64,000 bases of DNA from Paludibacter sp. (GCA_031292575.1 JARLGX010000005.1:62001-126000); one strand, 5' to 3'. Positions 42,300 to 52,340 are shown, numbered from the stretch's first letter. Program-made: numbers and translations. Notes: generated by a model from the letters alone, not told the origin.

Positions 42300-43727
42300 C
42301 TACCAATTATCACTCCTAAATGAAGACACAGGCATACCATCCGATCCATACAAATCACCATCCACATAATTTTCAAAAGCATAACGCACAGCAACAGGTT
42401 TTTTCACTTCATCGCTTTTTACATACATTTTACTTCGTTCAATCCATGCTTTGGCAGGATGAAAAACCTTGTCATCACCGGCAACCGTGAAAAGTTTTGA
42501 TTCAAAATTATTAGCCGAAATCCACATCGGAGCACGTTCAAAACTAACAATTACTGTATCACCTTTAATTTCTATGCCGCTATAAACTGGACTTTCGGAC
42601 GCAACACCTTTAAATCCGTAGGTTTTAGTCAAAGCAAGTAAGGCCAGCCGTTCACCGGCAATTTGTTTTTTTCGAGGATGAATCCCTTTTTCCAGTCCGG
42701 CATCTAACAATACCGCCATTCCCGATTGAGGAATCATCGATTCAGCTTTCAGTTGAGCTTCGCGCAAATAAGCCGAATTGATCACTTTTTTACCTTTTTC
42801 AGTAATAATTCCATAATCGAATGGAGCAATTTGGCAGTAATAAAAAGGAATCATGTCCTTTTGTGCCCAGTTGGTTCTCCAACTTTCCACCATAGTTTTA
42901 AACATCGCAGCGTAGGTATCGGCATGATCATAATTCGATTCACCCTGATACCAGATTATTCCTTTTATTGTCAGTCCAACAATCGGATGAATCATAGCCT
43001 GATAAAGTGTAGTCGGTGTGCGGTTTTTCTCTTTGATATCGGCTTCGGTTTTCGGAATTTTCACCGAAGGAAAAGCACGCAACATATCTTCTGTCATCCA
43101 TGCTTCAATACACGAACCACCCCAAGAACTTAAAATCAATCCAACCGGCACATGAAGCATTTGTTGCATTAACCGACCGAAATAATAGCCCGTGGCACTA
43201 AAATCTCGAACAGATTCAGATGTGGCTTCTTCCCATTTTCCTGTCACATTATTTTGAGCTTCAATGGTTGAATTTCGTTTTACAGTGAATAATCGAATAT
43301 CCGGATTAGCACTTTTCAGAATGTCCATATTCGACCCATCAACCTGCTGGTTTTTAAATCCCTTCATGGGCATTTCCATGTTACTTTGTCCAGAGCACAG
43401 CCAAAGTTCGCCAAAAATCACATTGTTCAACGTCAACGCTTTACCATCGGTGATTGTAAGCGTATATTTTTTACCATCTGCAATTGGAGTTTTGAATGAA
43501 GTTTTCCAATTGCCGTTTTTATCAGCTTCCGTTTTAACCGGAGTTTTTGACCAGGAAGTCAGAATTGTAACTGTTTTGTTTGCATCAGCTTTTCCCCATA
43601 TATTCACCTGAGTATTCTGCTGCATCAACATGTTATCTGAGAAAATTGAAGGAAGTTTGATTTCAGCAATTGTTATCTGCGTAAGAGATAACATGAATAG
43701 AAATATTAATTTAGAAAGATGTTTCAT
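42300..43727 (-). CDS. Exported SGNH-type esterase (sialate O-acetylesterase-like), second copy
   Basis: The 475-residue product has a signal peptide ending IAEIKLPSIFSD, Ser in LCSGQSNMEMPMKGF and GIIWYQGESNYDHADTY. The late His segment reads KGIHPRKKQIAGERL. In the paralogue at 35662 the residue two before the His is Asp (VDLHP). Here it is Gly, so the expected Asp at that position is missing; a nearby Asp or Glu may replace it. The family deacetylates sugars. The gene starts 17 bp after the GH106 stop codon and is clearly in the same operon. Confidence 0.85.
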   Translation of the reverse strand: MKHLSKLIFLFMLSLTQITIAEIKLPSIFSDNMLMQQNTQVNIWGKADANKTVTILTSWSKTPVKTEADKNGNWKTSFKTPIADGKKYTLTITDGKALTLNNVIFGELWLCSGQSNMEMPMKGFKNQQVDGSNMDILKSANPDIRLFTVKRNSTIEAQNNVTGKWEEATSESVRDFSATGYYFGRLMQQMLHVPVGLILSSWGGSCIEAWMTEDMLRAFPSVKIPKTEADIKEKNRTPTTLYQAMIHPIVGLTIKGIIWYQGESNYDHADTYAAMFKTMVESWRTNWAQKDMIPFYYCQIAPFDYGIITEKGKKVINSAYLREAQLKAESMIPQSGMAVLLDAGLEKGIHPRKKQIAGERLALLALTKTYGFKGVASESPVYSGIEIKGDTVIVSFERAPMWISANNFESKLFTVAGDDKVFHPAKAWIERSKMYVKSDEVKKPVAVRYAFENYVDGDLYGSDGMPVSSFRSDNW

Positions 43728-43744
43728 TTTATATGTTGATTTTG

Positions 43745-46700
43745 TTATTTAGTTATAAAAGTCAATGGTCCAATTAGTCCTGCTTCCAGCAGTTTATCTT
43801 CACTCATGCGGTATTTGCCGTTTGTCCAGATTCCGGGAAATGGTGGTGTACCTTTATCTGAACCATTTATTGCATTTGCCCAGGTGTTGGTCACTTCAAT
43901 TTCGAGTGAATTTAAACCATTTTTCAGAGCTTTGGTTATGTCAACCTGATAAGGTGTTGTCCAAGCCGTTCCACAATCAATGCCGTTAACGCGAACAGTT
44001 GCCAGATTACAAACTTTCCCTAAATTCAGGTAGATTTTGTTCAATTTAGAATCTGCATTCCAATTAAAACCGCTTTGATAAATGGCTGTACCCGAATAAA
44101 ATTTAATCAGCGGATTTGCACTTTTACTCCAGTCGAAAAGCTGGTTTGATAGTTCCGTTTGATTATTTTTCAAGAAAGAGACATTCCACTTTCCGTTAAT
44201 TTCAAACGGTTTTGTGACAGCATTTGTTGGCTGTTCCACAACATTCGGTTGATTTGTTTTATTGCTGAAAACAACAAAAACAGATTCGTAAGGGGCTAAT
44301 GTAAGTTTCATCGAAGTTCTTCCTGATGTCGATTTCCAACTTTCAGGGGATGTAATTTCAGCATTAACCGGATTCCATAACTCCGGTGTTTTTCCAACGA
44401 TCCGAAATGATGCATCAAAGTTTCGTGTATTATTTTCCTGATTTGAAATAAAATAAATATCGGCTTTATCGCCCCGACGATGCGTCCACGCTATTTGTTC
44501 CGGCACAATCACATCCATTTCAATCCCATAAGCCGAGAAATCATTGGCTGTAAAAGGCAAGGTTGGAATAATCACGCCTGCCTTTTCTAACTCATTTATT
44601 TTTGCCTTAACTTCAGCCGAAAGTGGTACATTGTCGGGATTCATTGGGTTCGACAAAGGCAATACGAGCACTTTGTACGAAGCTCCACCGGGCAACACCA
44701 ATCGTCCGTTTTTGGCCTCAGCCAATCGTAGTAAAGCATCCTTATTGAACGAGTCGTAGGCATATCCCCGCAATGGGTTAATCCATTTTTCGGGTTCAGC
44801 CATGTTAGCTGAATGATGAACTCCGGCTGGCATTTCACATTGCGGCTGGCCTTCATTCTTCAGCCGGATGCGTTCACTTTCCACGCGTTCCGCCCCGAAA
44901 ATTCCGGGAAGTGAAGGTACAAGCCGGTCAGGCAAGATGGCACGGCGCGGAATTTCTTCACCCGTAAATACAGCAATGTCAGCAACCGGATGACCATATT
45001 GCAACATAGCCTGGCAGCGGGTTACATAATCAACCCAAGCTTTGCCCGATTTCCACCAGGTTTGATCACGCTGAAAATAGTGACCAATTCCATCTAAGGT
45101 AACTCCCGGCGCACGATCCATATACGGATTGTGTACAAAAACATGAAAGAAAACTTTATTGATTCCCAATGCAAAATTACGGTCAAGAACCGGTTTTAAC
45201 AGAGCTGGATCTTCATCCCAATTAACCCTCAATTCTGTGAAACTTTCACATTGAATAATATTTTTACCATAAATATGGGCTCCACTGATGGCATCGAGCA
45301 TGTCGTTGGGCTTATCGTGAGTAGGACTGCGTAACCAAAACTCGCCCATTGGACGATCGGGTATTTGGAAGTGCAACATGCCATCGCTCACAAAAGTTGG
45401 AGCTATACATTCATTCGACGTTTCGCACCCGTAAGCCTTGGCATTTTTCTGCATAACTTTGAAAAACACATCCACCACTAGTTCGGAAATAGTCGTCCGC
45501 ACATCGCGCAAAACTTTCTCCGAAACTTGTACATTCTCAATCGGATAACCTGCCAATAATGGCAAGTATGGCATTAAATCGTAACCACGCCGGGCTTTAA
45601 ATTCGGTAGCAAAATTACTGCTCCAGTTTTGGCTGCCACATTCCCAACTGTCGATGTGCATAAATTTCAGTACCCGATGCGCCAATGCCGAGTCGGTTTT
45701 GGCAAAAGCTGCCCCAAACCAATTGTCGAATTGTTTTTGCACTGCTGTCTCTGAAAATTTATCGCATTCAAGTCCTTTTGCCTCACCACCGGTTGCATTG
45801 GTTTGTCCAGTGGAAGTATGTCCCATGCGCAAAATCCGCCAAGTGCCACGCGGAAGATTACATGTGAGGTATCCATCTTTAAAAGACGAAGTTAGATTTA
45901 TGATTTTATCTTTTGGCGTACAATCTGAAGTTGTGATTTCATGCGACGAAGTTTCGTTTGCTACACGCCAAACAAGTCCGGCTTTGCCTTCCCATTGATT
46001 AATTCTGGGGGTAGAACTCAACTTAATTTCTTTGATTTTCAAAGTCGGTTTCCATTTGGCAGCGTCCAAATCTTCGCTTCCGGGCTCAGTTCCAACAGGA
46101 GTCCAGGATAAGCGGAAATAACTTGCTGTGGTAGGTGTAACACTGAACGTACTGTTGAATCCCGTGTTTTGCCAACCCTGACGGGCAGGAATAAGCAGTT
46201 TGACTAAGTGGAAATTTACCCCATCATCACTGGCTGAGACGGCAAGTCGCTGCGACTCAAAATTATTTCCTGTAGGCGTCAGCTCTATGCTTCGCAAGGT
46301 AAAAGGGCTGGTATAGTGATACTCAAGATAACACGGTTTCGACGCTTTGAAATCTTTTCCGGGGATGGAAAACGGAATGGAGTCATCAGGATTGTCAGAC
46401 TTTACTGAAAAATCATCCCTTGATTTTCCGAAAGAGGCGTTAGAAACCGGAAGTGCATAGACAGCAATATCATCGTAATAGCCCTGATAAGATTCAGGAA
46501 TTTTGATTTTCAAATTATTAATTTTTCCTCCGGCAATAATCGTATCAGTAAATACCACTTTTTGCATGGACTCCTTGGGCGTAATCCACGGTCCGCCGGC
46601 TAAGGCAAAACCATCTGAAACATGCATACCAAGTTTCAACCCGAGACTATCAGCTTCCTGCATGCTGTAACGCACCATTTCCCACCATTGGGGTGTCAGT

Positions 46701-47008
46701 TGCGAAACGGCGTTCGGATAAGTTCCATCAACACCCCGTATTGTCATTAAATATGCACCTCCCAAACCGATTTGCTTCATGGCTTCCAAATCGGCTTTGA
46801 TACCGGGCTTGGAAACTGCACCATGCATCCAGTACCAAAAAGTCCAGGGTTTGGCTTCGACAGACGGATGATTGAATTGGTTGTAAAGAGAAGGTTGGGA
46901 AAAAGAAAAAGTTGAAATAAATAAAAACAGAAAAAGAACAAAAGAACCCCTAACCCCTAAAAGGGAATTGAAGTTACATTTGTCTATAATATTTTTTTTT
47001 TCTAACAT
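43745..47008 (-). CDS. GH106-like alpha-L-rhamnosidase, exported
   Basis: The 1087-residue product shows the GH106 beginning WTFWYWMHGAVSKPGIKADLEAMKQIGLGGAYLM. It also has the typical barrel residues KFMHIDSWECGSQNWS and MLDAISGAHIYGKNIIQCESF. The C-terminal beta-sandwich is the carbohydrate-binding-like domain (NLATVRVNGIDCGTAWTTPYQVD). GH106 enzymes release alpha-L-rhamnose from rhamnogalacturonan or glycosides. The N-terminus MLEKKNIIDKC continues with NSLLGVRGS, which is encoded by an arm of the repeat pair at 46946-47050, directly before the signal hydrophobic core. No later ATG can start before the core, so the repeat is likely translated. The start lies 41 bp beyond the preceding GH2 stop codon. 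Confidence 0.85.
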   Translation of the reverse strand: MLEKKNIIDKCNFNSLLGVRGSFVLFLFLFISTFSFSQPSLYNQFNHPSVEAKPWTFWYWMHGAVSKPGIKADLEAMKQIGLGGAYLMTIRGVDGTYPNAVSQLTPQWWEMVRYSMQEADSLGLKLGMHVSDGFALAGGPWITPKESMQKVVFTDTIIAGGKINNLKIKIPESYQGYYDDIAVYALPVSNASFGKSRDDFSVKSDNPDDSIPFSIPGKDFKASKPCYLEYHYTSPFTLRSIELTPTGNNFESQRLAVSASDDGVNFHLVKLLIPARQGWQNTGFNSTFSVTPTTASYFRLSWTPVGTEPGSEDLDAAKWKPTLKIKEIKLSSTPRINQWEGKAGLVWRVANETSSHEITTSDCTPKDKIINLTSSFKDGYLTCNLPRGTWRILRMGHTSTGQTNATGGEAKGLECDKFSETAVQKQFDNWFGAAFAKTDSALAHRVLKFMHIDSWECGSQNWSSNFATEFKARRGYDLMPYLPLLAGYPIENVQVSEKVLRDVRTTISELVVDVFFKVMQKNAKAYGCETSNECIAPTFVSDGMLHFQIPDRPMGEFWLRSPTHDKPNDMLDAISGAHIYGKNIIQCESFTELRVNWDEDPALLKPVLDRNFALGINKVFFHVFVHNPYMDRAPGVTLDGIGHYFQRDQTWWKSGKAWVDYVTRCQAMLQYGHPVADIAVFTGEEIPRRAILPDRLVPSLPGIFGAERVESERIRLKNEGQPQCEMPAGVHHSANMAEPEKWINPLRGYAYDSFNKDALLRLAEAKNGRLVLPGGASYKVLVLPLSNPMNPDNVPLSAEVKAKINELEKAGVIIPTLPFTANDFSAYGIEMDVIVPEQIAWTHRRGDKADIYFISNQENNTRNFDASFRIVGKTPELWNPVNAEITSPESWKSTSGRTSMKLTLAPYESVFVVFSNKTNQPNVVEQPTNAVTKPFEINGKWNVSFLKNNQTELSNQLFDWSKSANPLIKFYSGTAIYQSGFNWNADSKLNKIYLNLGKVCNLATVRVNGIDCGTAWTTPYQVDITKALKNGLNSLEIEVTNTWANAINGSDKGTPPFPGIWTNGKYRMSEDKLLEAGLIGPLTFITK

Positions 47009-47050
47009 ATGCAGAATAACTAATTTAGTTCCCCTTTAGGGGTTAGGGGT
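46946..47050. repeat. Inverted repeat pair B around the GH106 start codon
   Basis: ACCCCTAACCCCTAAAAGGG (46946-46965) faces CCCCTTTAGGGGTTAGGGGT (47031-47050). The GH106 ATG (47008) lies between them. The first base of the upstream GH2 gene's TGA stop overlaps the right arm at its end (47050-47052). The pair could form a 20-bp GC-rich stem in mRNA. Confidence 0.82.
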
Positions 47051-49905
47051 CATTTAAACTTCAACACAATTCTTCCTGTTTGTTCACCGTCCACCCATTT
47101 TGGTTGGGCTGATGGCCCGTTTAAATCAGTTGAATTTACTTTATTTCTAACTGGTGGAATTACATTTAAAATTGAAATTCCGCTTTCAGGCAACTTATAG
47201 AGCAAATTATCGCGACCGTCACGTGGTTGGTAAACGCCAACATACGTATCCGGTGTTTCATTGGTAATGCTTATTTCACCTTCCGAAGTTTTCAGGGTCA
47301 TCCAGCTTACATGGGCAAAATAGCCTTTAAATTCGGGATAATCGAATGATTCACCTGGAATGGGATCATTGTATTTATTTTCCCATAAATCGTAAACCGG
47401 ACCCTGGGTTCGGTTTTGCCATACCCGATACGGACCGTCGCCCAACCAGCGTTTACTTTGAACTTTGTCTTCAGGATAATCGAATTTTATTCCCATCATA
47501 TCTACCACTGCACTGAAATTATAGCTGTAATCCAACGTCATTGTTCCGTTGGGAGCAATCGTCCATTGTGCTTTATCCATATTTCCAAGTTTATAATTAG
47601 CAGTTACAATCAGGTTTTTACCATTTTCTTTTATATCAAATCCGGTAAAAACAGCTGCATCGGTAAATTCCGTATAAGTACGTTCTTTCGCTTTTGCATC
47701 CGGATCGTCATGGTTGTAGAACTGATCCAATGAACGGTCGGCTCGGCGAGCCGCAAAAAAGTGAGGTCCGTTGGCAAAACTGATTTCACGTCCACCAATC
47801 GAAACACCTTTCAGTTCGCCATCTTTTTTGCTGAAAGTAATTTTCTCATTTGCTGCAGTAATAATCAATGATTCAGAAGTTGATTCCTGAGTCGGAACCG
47901 GACCTTCAATGGTTGAACTTTGTGCCGGTTTTTGAGCCGGTATTCTGAACGACCAACGCCAAAGTTCTTCACCACGATAATCAATAGCCGTAAGAAATAA
48001 TGCATCGGCTTGAGGGTCAATAGTCGTATTCAAATTGAGTTTCCCGGCTGAATGTGCCACAATATCCGAACCATTCACTTCGCCTTGTTTCAACACTTTT
48101 ACTGTTCCTTTTTCGTCGGAGGCAGATGGAAATTTCACCTGTTTCCACACAAAACGGCAAGTATTTATGTTCAGAAAATCATACCGGTTCTCAATATTGA
48201 AAACTCCGTTAAAAGTGGCATCAATACTCTTTTCAACCACCTGCACCGGACACCAGACTTGTTTTATCGTAAAATAGCTTCCCTCTTTTTCGTGATGCGG
48301 ACCTACAATTCCATCGCAAGCCCAATTTCCCTGGTTATCAATAAATCCGTTCATATCCACACGCTTTACACCTTCGTCAATCAAGGCCCACAAAAAACCA
48401 CCGGCACACCGTGGATGTTTCCGCATCATTTCCCAATAATCGTACAATCCGGCACCCAATCCGCCATCATACAATCCATGTAAAAATTCGGTTGGCATAA
48501 AAATTTCCGGCTTGCGCAAATAATCTTCTGTTTCGCCGTACGAGCGGTAATGCATGGTTTCAAATCCTCCGAAATTTCCCTGAGGATGAATAACAGGGCG
48601 GTGCTGCACATCGTATTTCCAAAATTCTCCATTCAGTTCGTTGTTCCAACCGCCTTCGTTGCCGTTACTCCACCAAATTACACACGGATGATTCACATCG
48701 CGCTCCACCATTTCTTTCACCAGTTTTATCCCCGTTGGGGTATCGTAATGTCCGTGCCACCCCCCCAGTTCATCCATCACATACAGTCCAAGCGAGTCAC
48801 AAGCATCCAAAAAATCAGGATCGGCAGGATAGTGTGAAAGGCGTACCGAATTCATATTCATACTTTTAATCAAAAGTACATCTTCAATGTTTTTTGCCTT
48901 GGAAAGTGTCCGGCCACTTTCAGGGCGGAAACTGTGGCGGTTCACACCTTTTATTAAAACTTTAACGCCATTGATATACAAACCATCACTTGGACGAACT
49001 TCGATGGTGCGAAATCCGAATTTATCGGAAACCTGATGTAAAACAGTACCATTTGCGTCGAGTAATGAAACCTGAGCAGTATAACGGTTTGGAGTTTCAG
49101 CAGTCCAAAGAAGTGGATTTTTTACAGACAATTCAGCTGTTGCCCAATCACTTCCTTCTTTTACCGAAGTAACGGATTCAGCCACTTGCTTGCCTTTTGC
49201 ATCGAGGATAACAGTTTTTATACTTGCTTTTTCAATGGCTTTATTCAATTGACAATTCGCCTTGAAAGTTCCATCGGCATGAGCATCAATGGAAAACTGT
49301 TGAATATTAATTACAGGCATTACTTCAAGAAAGACCGGGCGGAAAATCCCACCAAAGTTCCAATAATCAGCACGGCGTTCAGCCAGATTTACGTTTGGAT
49401 CGGCACTTTCTTTGTTTACCGTCACTTCCAGTAAATTTTTCTTTCCATATTTTACTCTATCGGTTATGTTGTATGAAAAACGATAAAATGCACCCTGATG
49501 CATCTGACCAGCTTTCTGACCATTGATTTTTACCTGTGTATCCGTCATCGAAGCCTCGAAAACAATGTTTATCTGTTTTCCCCGCCATGCGGTCGGAACT
49601 TCAAATTCATATTTATACATGCCGGTTTCATTGGCAATACCTTCGGCAGTAGCTTTTCCGTAAAATTTCATTCCATACTGATATTGCCCAAATCCCTGTA
49701 ATTCCCAACACGAAGGCACTCCAATTTTGGTCCATTTGCCGGAATTCATTCCTTCGGTACAAAAGAAATCCCATTGCACCATATCATCGCAACCGTGCCC
49801 TGAAAGGTAAATACGTTCGGTTGTTAGTGTTGACTTTTGAGCAAAAATGGAACTGATTGGGGAACCAAAAAGTGTAAAAATCAAAACAAATTTTAAATAC
49901 TTCAT
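47050..49905 (-). CDS. Exported GH2-family glycoside hydrolase
   Basis: I start at ATG 49905 (MKYLKFVLIFTLFGSPISSIFA), since the 15 extra residues in the track come before a normal signal peptide. The 951-residue enzyme has the sugar-binding and Ig-like domains, then the TIM barrel with acid/base Glu417 in WSNGNEGGWN and nucleophile Glu473 in MPTEFLHG. A C-terminal beta-galactosidase small-chain-like region follows (ISFANGPHFFAARRADRS). It resembles exo-beta-galactosidases acting on plant glycans, but the specificity is unknown. A terminator before it (50048-50085) suggests it starts its own transcription unit. A TAGTTTTG box is at 50044-50037 on the minus strand. The last amino acid is followed by TGA that touches the repeat. 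Confidence 0.88.
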   Translation of the reverse strand: MKYLKFVLIFTLFGSPISSIFAQKSTLTTERIYLSGHGCDDMVQWDFFCTEGMNSGKWTKIGVPSCWELQGFGQYQYGMKFYGKATAEGIANETGMYKYEFEVPTAWRGKQINIVFEASMTDTQVKINGQKAGQMHQGAFYRFSYNITDRVKYGKKNLLEVTVNKESADPNVNLAERRADYWNFGGIFRPVFLEVMPVINIQQFSIDAHADGTFKANCQLNKAIEKASIKTVILDAKGKQVAESVTSVKEGSDWATAELSVKNPLLWTAETPNRYTAQVSLLDANGTVLHQVSDKFGFRTIEVRPSDGLYINGVKVLIKGVNRHSFRPESGRTLSKAKNIEDVLLIKSMNMNSVRLSHYPADPDFLDACDSLGLYVMDELGGWHGHYDTPTGIKLVKEMVERDVNHPCVIWWSNGNEGGWNNELNGEFWKYDVQHRPVIHPQGNFGGFETMHYRSYGETEDYLRKPEIFMPTEFLHGLYDGGLGAGLYDYWEMMRKHPRCAGGFLWALIDEGVKRVDMNGFIDNQGNWACDGIVGPHHEKEGSYFTIKQVWCPVQVVEKSIDATFNGVFNIENRYDFLNINTCRFVWKQVKFPSASDEKGTVKVLKQGEVNGSDIVAHSAGKLNLNTTIDPQADALFLTAIDYRGEELWRWSFRIPAQKPAQSSTIEGPVPTQESTSESLIITAANEKITFSKKDGELKGVSIGGREISFANGPHFFAARRADRSLDQFYNHDDPDAKAKERTYTEFTDAAVFTGFDIKENGKNLIVTANYKLGNMDKAQWTIAPNGTMTLDYSYNFSAVVDMMGIKFDYPEDKVQSKRWLGDGPYRVWQNRTQGPVYDLWENKYNDPIPGESFDYPEFKGYFAHVSWMTLKTSEGEISITNETPDTYVGVYQPRDGRDNLLYKLPESGISILNVIPPVRNKVNSTDLNGPSAQPKWVDGEQTGRIVLKFK

Positions 49906-50047
49906 GCTGTTTGAGCGTATTACATAAATTTTATCAAATGTCATTTTCAAGACGCAAAAAAGGAATATTTGTACCCATCTGAACGAGTACTGAAAACCTG
50001 AAAAACGAGTCTGATTATCAGTTTTTGAACAATAAGCAAAACTACGT

Positions 50048-50085
50048 AAAAAAGCCGTTCTAACCTAAGTTCAGAACGGCTTTTT
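50048..50085 (-). terminator. Terminator between the MFS and GH2 genes
   Basis: AAAAAGCCGTTCT and AGAACGGCTTTTT form a perfect 13-bp stem with an 11-nt loop. It lies about 19 bp after the MFS stop codon and splits the carbohydrate locus into two transcripts. Confidence 0.82.
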
Positions 50086-50103
50086 AATTTTTCAAAATCT
50101 ATT

Positions 50104-51345
50104 TCAATACTCTGTTTTATTGATGAATTTTGGGTTCAACATGGTTAGTTGCAACAGAATCGCCACTAAGACTACAATTCCAAGTACAGCAAAATTGCCT
50201 CCAAGATTTCCCGCGTCATCCGATTTCCCAAGAAAACCGGTTATAACTGCACCCGAAGCAATTCCAACTAAATTCATCAAACCATAACCGGTTGCACGAT
50301 ACCGTGGCGACACAAACTGGCAAAGAATGGGCATGTTGTTTACATCAAAAATTCCGAAACCAAGCCCGAAGCAAAGAGCACCCCCCAGAACAGTAGTGAA
50401 ACTATGCCCGTAACCAAGTAGAATCAATGCCGGAATGGTTAGCCCCAACCCAATTACTCCTGTATAAATTCTCCCTTTCAGGTTTTTATGTACCCACTTG
50501 TCGGAAAGAACTCCACCAATCAAAACACCTGCAAACGAAGCCATAGCCATGGTAATAGTTGCCATAGGTCCGGCCTCTGTCATTTTCAAATGAAGCGATT
50601 CTGAAAGTAAGGTCGGGAGCCAGTTTTTGGTAGCCCAACCAGGCAAACTCGGAGCCGAGAAATAAAATAAAAGTACCCAAAAGGAAATATTCCCGAGCAA
50701 CATGCCGATTCCTTTAAATGATGTGGCAAGTTCTTTCAAAATAGAATTTTTCCGGACAGCATCCACATCATATCCTTTCTTTTCTTTCAAAAACAAAATC
50801 AAAACAAGGCTATATGCAACTCCCACCAATCCAAACCAATGAAAAGTTGTTTGCCACGAAAAATTGCCGGCAATAGTTGCACCAAAACCTCCAAATGCCT
50901 GACCAAGATAAATTCCTGTGGTGTGAATTCCAATTGCCAGCGAGCGTGTTTTCCCGTCATGATAATCAGCAATCAGCGATAAACCGGCAGGAATGTAAAA
51001 TGCCTCGCTAATTCCCATGATTGCCCTAAGCCAGTAGAGTTGGTCGAAAGTATGCGCAAAGCCCATCATCAACGTTACTCCCGACCAGACAAACAGGCTG
51101 CCAACAATCATCCATTTACGGTTCAATCTGTCGGCAATAACACCCGAGATGGGACTCATCAACGCATAAATCCAAAGAAAAACTGCCATCAATCTGCCAA
51201 AATTCTCCGCCGAAACCAATTCATGAATATCTATCATCATCGATGGCTTCATGGTGGAAAGCATCTGACGGTCCAGGTAGTTGAGCAACGCTACAAACCA
51301 CAGCATAGCCACTACAAGCCAAGGATAGATTTTTTTAGATTTCAT
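50104..51345 (-). CDS. MFS transporter, anion:cation symporter (hexuronate-type) family
   Basis: The 413-residue protein has about twelve hydrophobic spans and the family beginning LLNYLDRQMLSTMKPSMM. The conserved loop GVIADRLNRKWMIVG between spans 2 and 3 is also present. This group carries hexuronates, glucarate and related acids with protons. The substrate is an inference, likely a sugar acid released by the enzymes of the locus. It is a second carrier besides the one at 62861. It follows the DapA/NanA-like gene by 63 bp, with a 15-bp hairpin between them, and ends at a strong terminator. Confidence 0.82.
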   Translation of the reverse strand: MKSKKIYPWLVVAMLWFVALLNYLDRQMLSTMKPSMMIDIHELVSAENFGRLMAVFLWIYALMSPISGVIADRLNRKWMIVGSLFVWSGVTLMMGFAHTFDQLYWLRAIMGISEAFYIPAGLSLIADYHDGKTRSLAIGIHTTGIYLGQAFGGFGATIAGNFSWQTTFHWFGLVGVAYSLVLILFLKEKKGYDVDAVRKNSILKELATSFKGIGMLLGNISFWVLLFYFSAPSLPGWATKNWLPTLLSESLHLKMTEAGPMATITMAMASFAGVLIGGVLSDKWVHKNLKGRIYTGVIGLGLTIPALILLGYGHSFTTVLGGALCFGLGFGIFDVNNMPILCQFVSPRYRATGYGLMNLVGIASGAVITGFLGKSDDAGNLGGNFAVLGIVVLVAILLQLTMLNPKFINKTEY

Positions 51346-51367
51346 TTATTGGATATTAGTTGGTGCA

Positions 51368-51400
51368 AACTTTTCCAAAGTTTAGAACTTTGGAAAAGTT
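51368..51400. repeat. Perfect 15-bp hairpin between the aldolase and MFS genes
   Basis: AACTTTTCCAAAGTT (51368-51382) and AACTTTGGAAAAGTT (51386-51400) are exact inverted copies with loop TAG. It lies 8 bp after the aldolase stop codon. It may be a processing or attenuation site; there is no T-run beyond the stem on the minus strand. Confidence 0.7.
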
Positions 51401-51408
51401 ATATAGAA

Positions 51409-52311
51409 TTATAAATCAAGCTTTTCAATTGCCTGACGAATTTTGTCTTTGTGTTCTTCGTCAAATTTATTAAACGGAGCAGCCAGAAAATCATTGCAAA
51501 TTCCCAATACCGAAAGTCCGGCTTTCACTCCTTTCAAATAACTTGAGCCATAACTTCCAACTGTATAAATCGATGCGCTGATTTGCATTACCTTGGCATG
51601 AAGTTCACGAACTTTATCCACATCTTTTGCTACCGCGGCATTGTATAAATCAACATACAGTTTCGGGAACATGTTAGCTCCACCATTTACACCTCCGTGA
51701 GCACCCATTAGCACCACTTCGCCCATCATTTCTTCCGGTCCCACAAAGATAGAAAAATCCGGACGGTCGCGCATTTCGTGCATCACCGATTGGAAATAAC
51801 CACCACCAGCCGAACTGTCCTTAAAACCGATAACTTTTGGGTTTTCGGCAATACGACGAATGGTTGACGGCGCAAACGACACTTTGGTATGCGTTGGCAT
51901 ATTGTACAAGTAGATAGGCAGTTTGAGTAGCGGAATCAGTTGCTCGTAAAACTCAGCTAATTCGGCCTGACCGGTTGCATAATAATAAGGCGGAGCAGAC
52001 ACCACCGCATCGGCACCACATTCGGCCGCCAAATCGGCTAACGTTATACTATCCACCAGCGAAGTATCTGAAATTCCGACCAACAAAGGCAACCGGTTTT
52101 TCAAAATACGAGCCGTTTGTTTAATCATTTCGCATCGAAGTTCAAAACTAATGCTCTGTGCTTCGCCGGTTGTACCAAGGATAAAAACACCGTGAACACC
52201 GCCAGCAATGACATGTTCGATTAATCTCTCAAGCCCCTCAACATCAAGCGTGTTATTATCTAAAAGCGGCGTTACTAATGGTGGAACTATTCCACGTAAA
52301 GTTGTTTTCAT
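51409..52311 (-). CDS. DapA/NanA-family aldolase or dehydratase
   Basis: The 300-residue TIM-barrel protein has the family motifs GTTGEAQSI near residue 45 and YLYNMP near residue 136. The Schiff-base Lys is in VIGFKDSS. The family includes dihydrodipicolinate synthase, N-acetylneuraminate lyase, 2-keto-3-deoxygluconate aldolase and dehydrogluconate dehydratases. In this locus a sugar-acid aldolase or dehydratase for uronate or rhamnonate breakdown is more likely than lysine biosynthesis. It lies between a GH2 gene and the MFS gene, on the same strand. There is no signal peptide, so it acts in the cytoplasm. Substrate assignment is an inference. Confidence 0.78.
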   Translation of the reverse strand: MKTTLRGIVPPLVTPLLDNNTLDVEGLERLIEHVIAGGVHGVFILGTTGEAQSISFELRCEMIKQTARILKNRLPLLVGISDTSLVDSITLADLAAECGADAVVSAPPYYYATGQAELAEFYEQLIPLLKLPIYLYNMPTHTKVSFAPSTIRRIAENPKVIGFKDSSAGGGYFQSVMHEMRDRPDFSIFVGPEEMMGEVVLMGAHGGVNGGANMFPKLYVDLYNAAVAKDVDKVRELHAKVMQISASIYTVGSYGSSYLKGVKAGLSVLGICNDFLAAPFNKFDEEHKDKIRQAIEKLDL

Positions 52312-52340
52312 AAAAATAATTTTTGTTCTTATATTTAGTT

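Noticed and set aside
51409-52311. Calling the DapA/NanA-family gene a lysine-biosynthesis or sialic acid gene
   Set aside because: Family motifs do not discriminate between members, and neither other lysine genes nor NanE or NanK-like genes are nearby.
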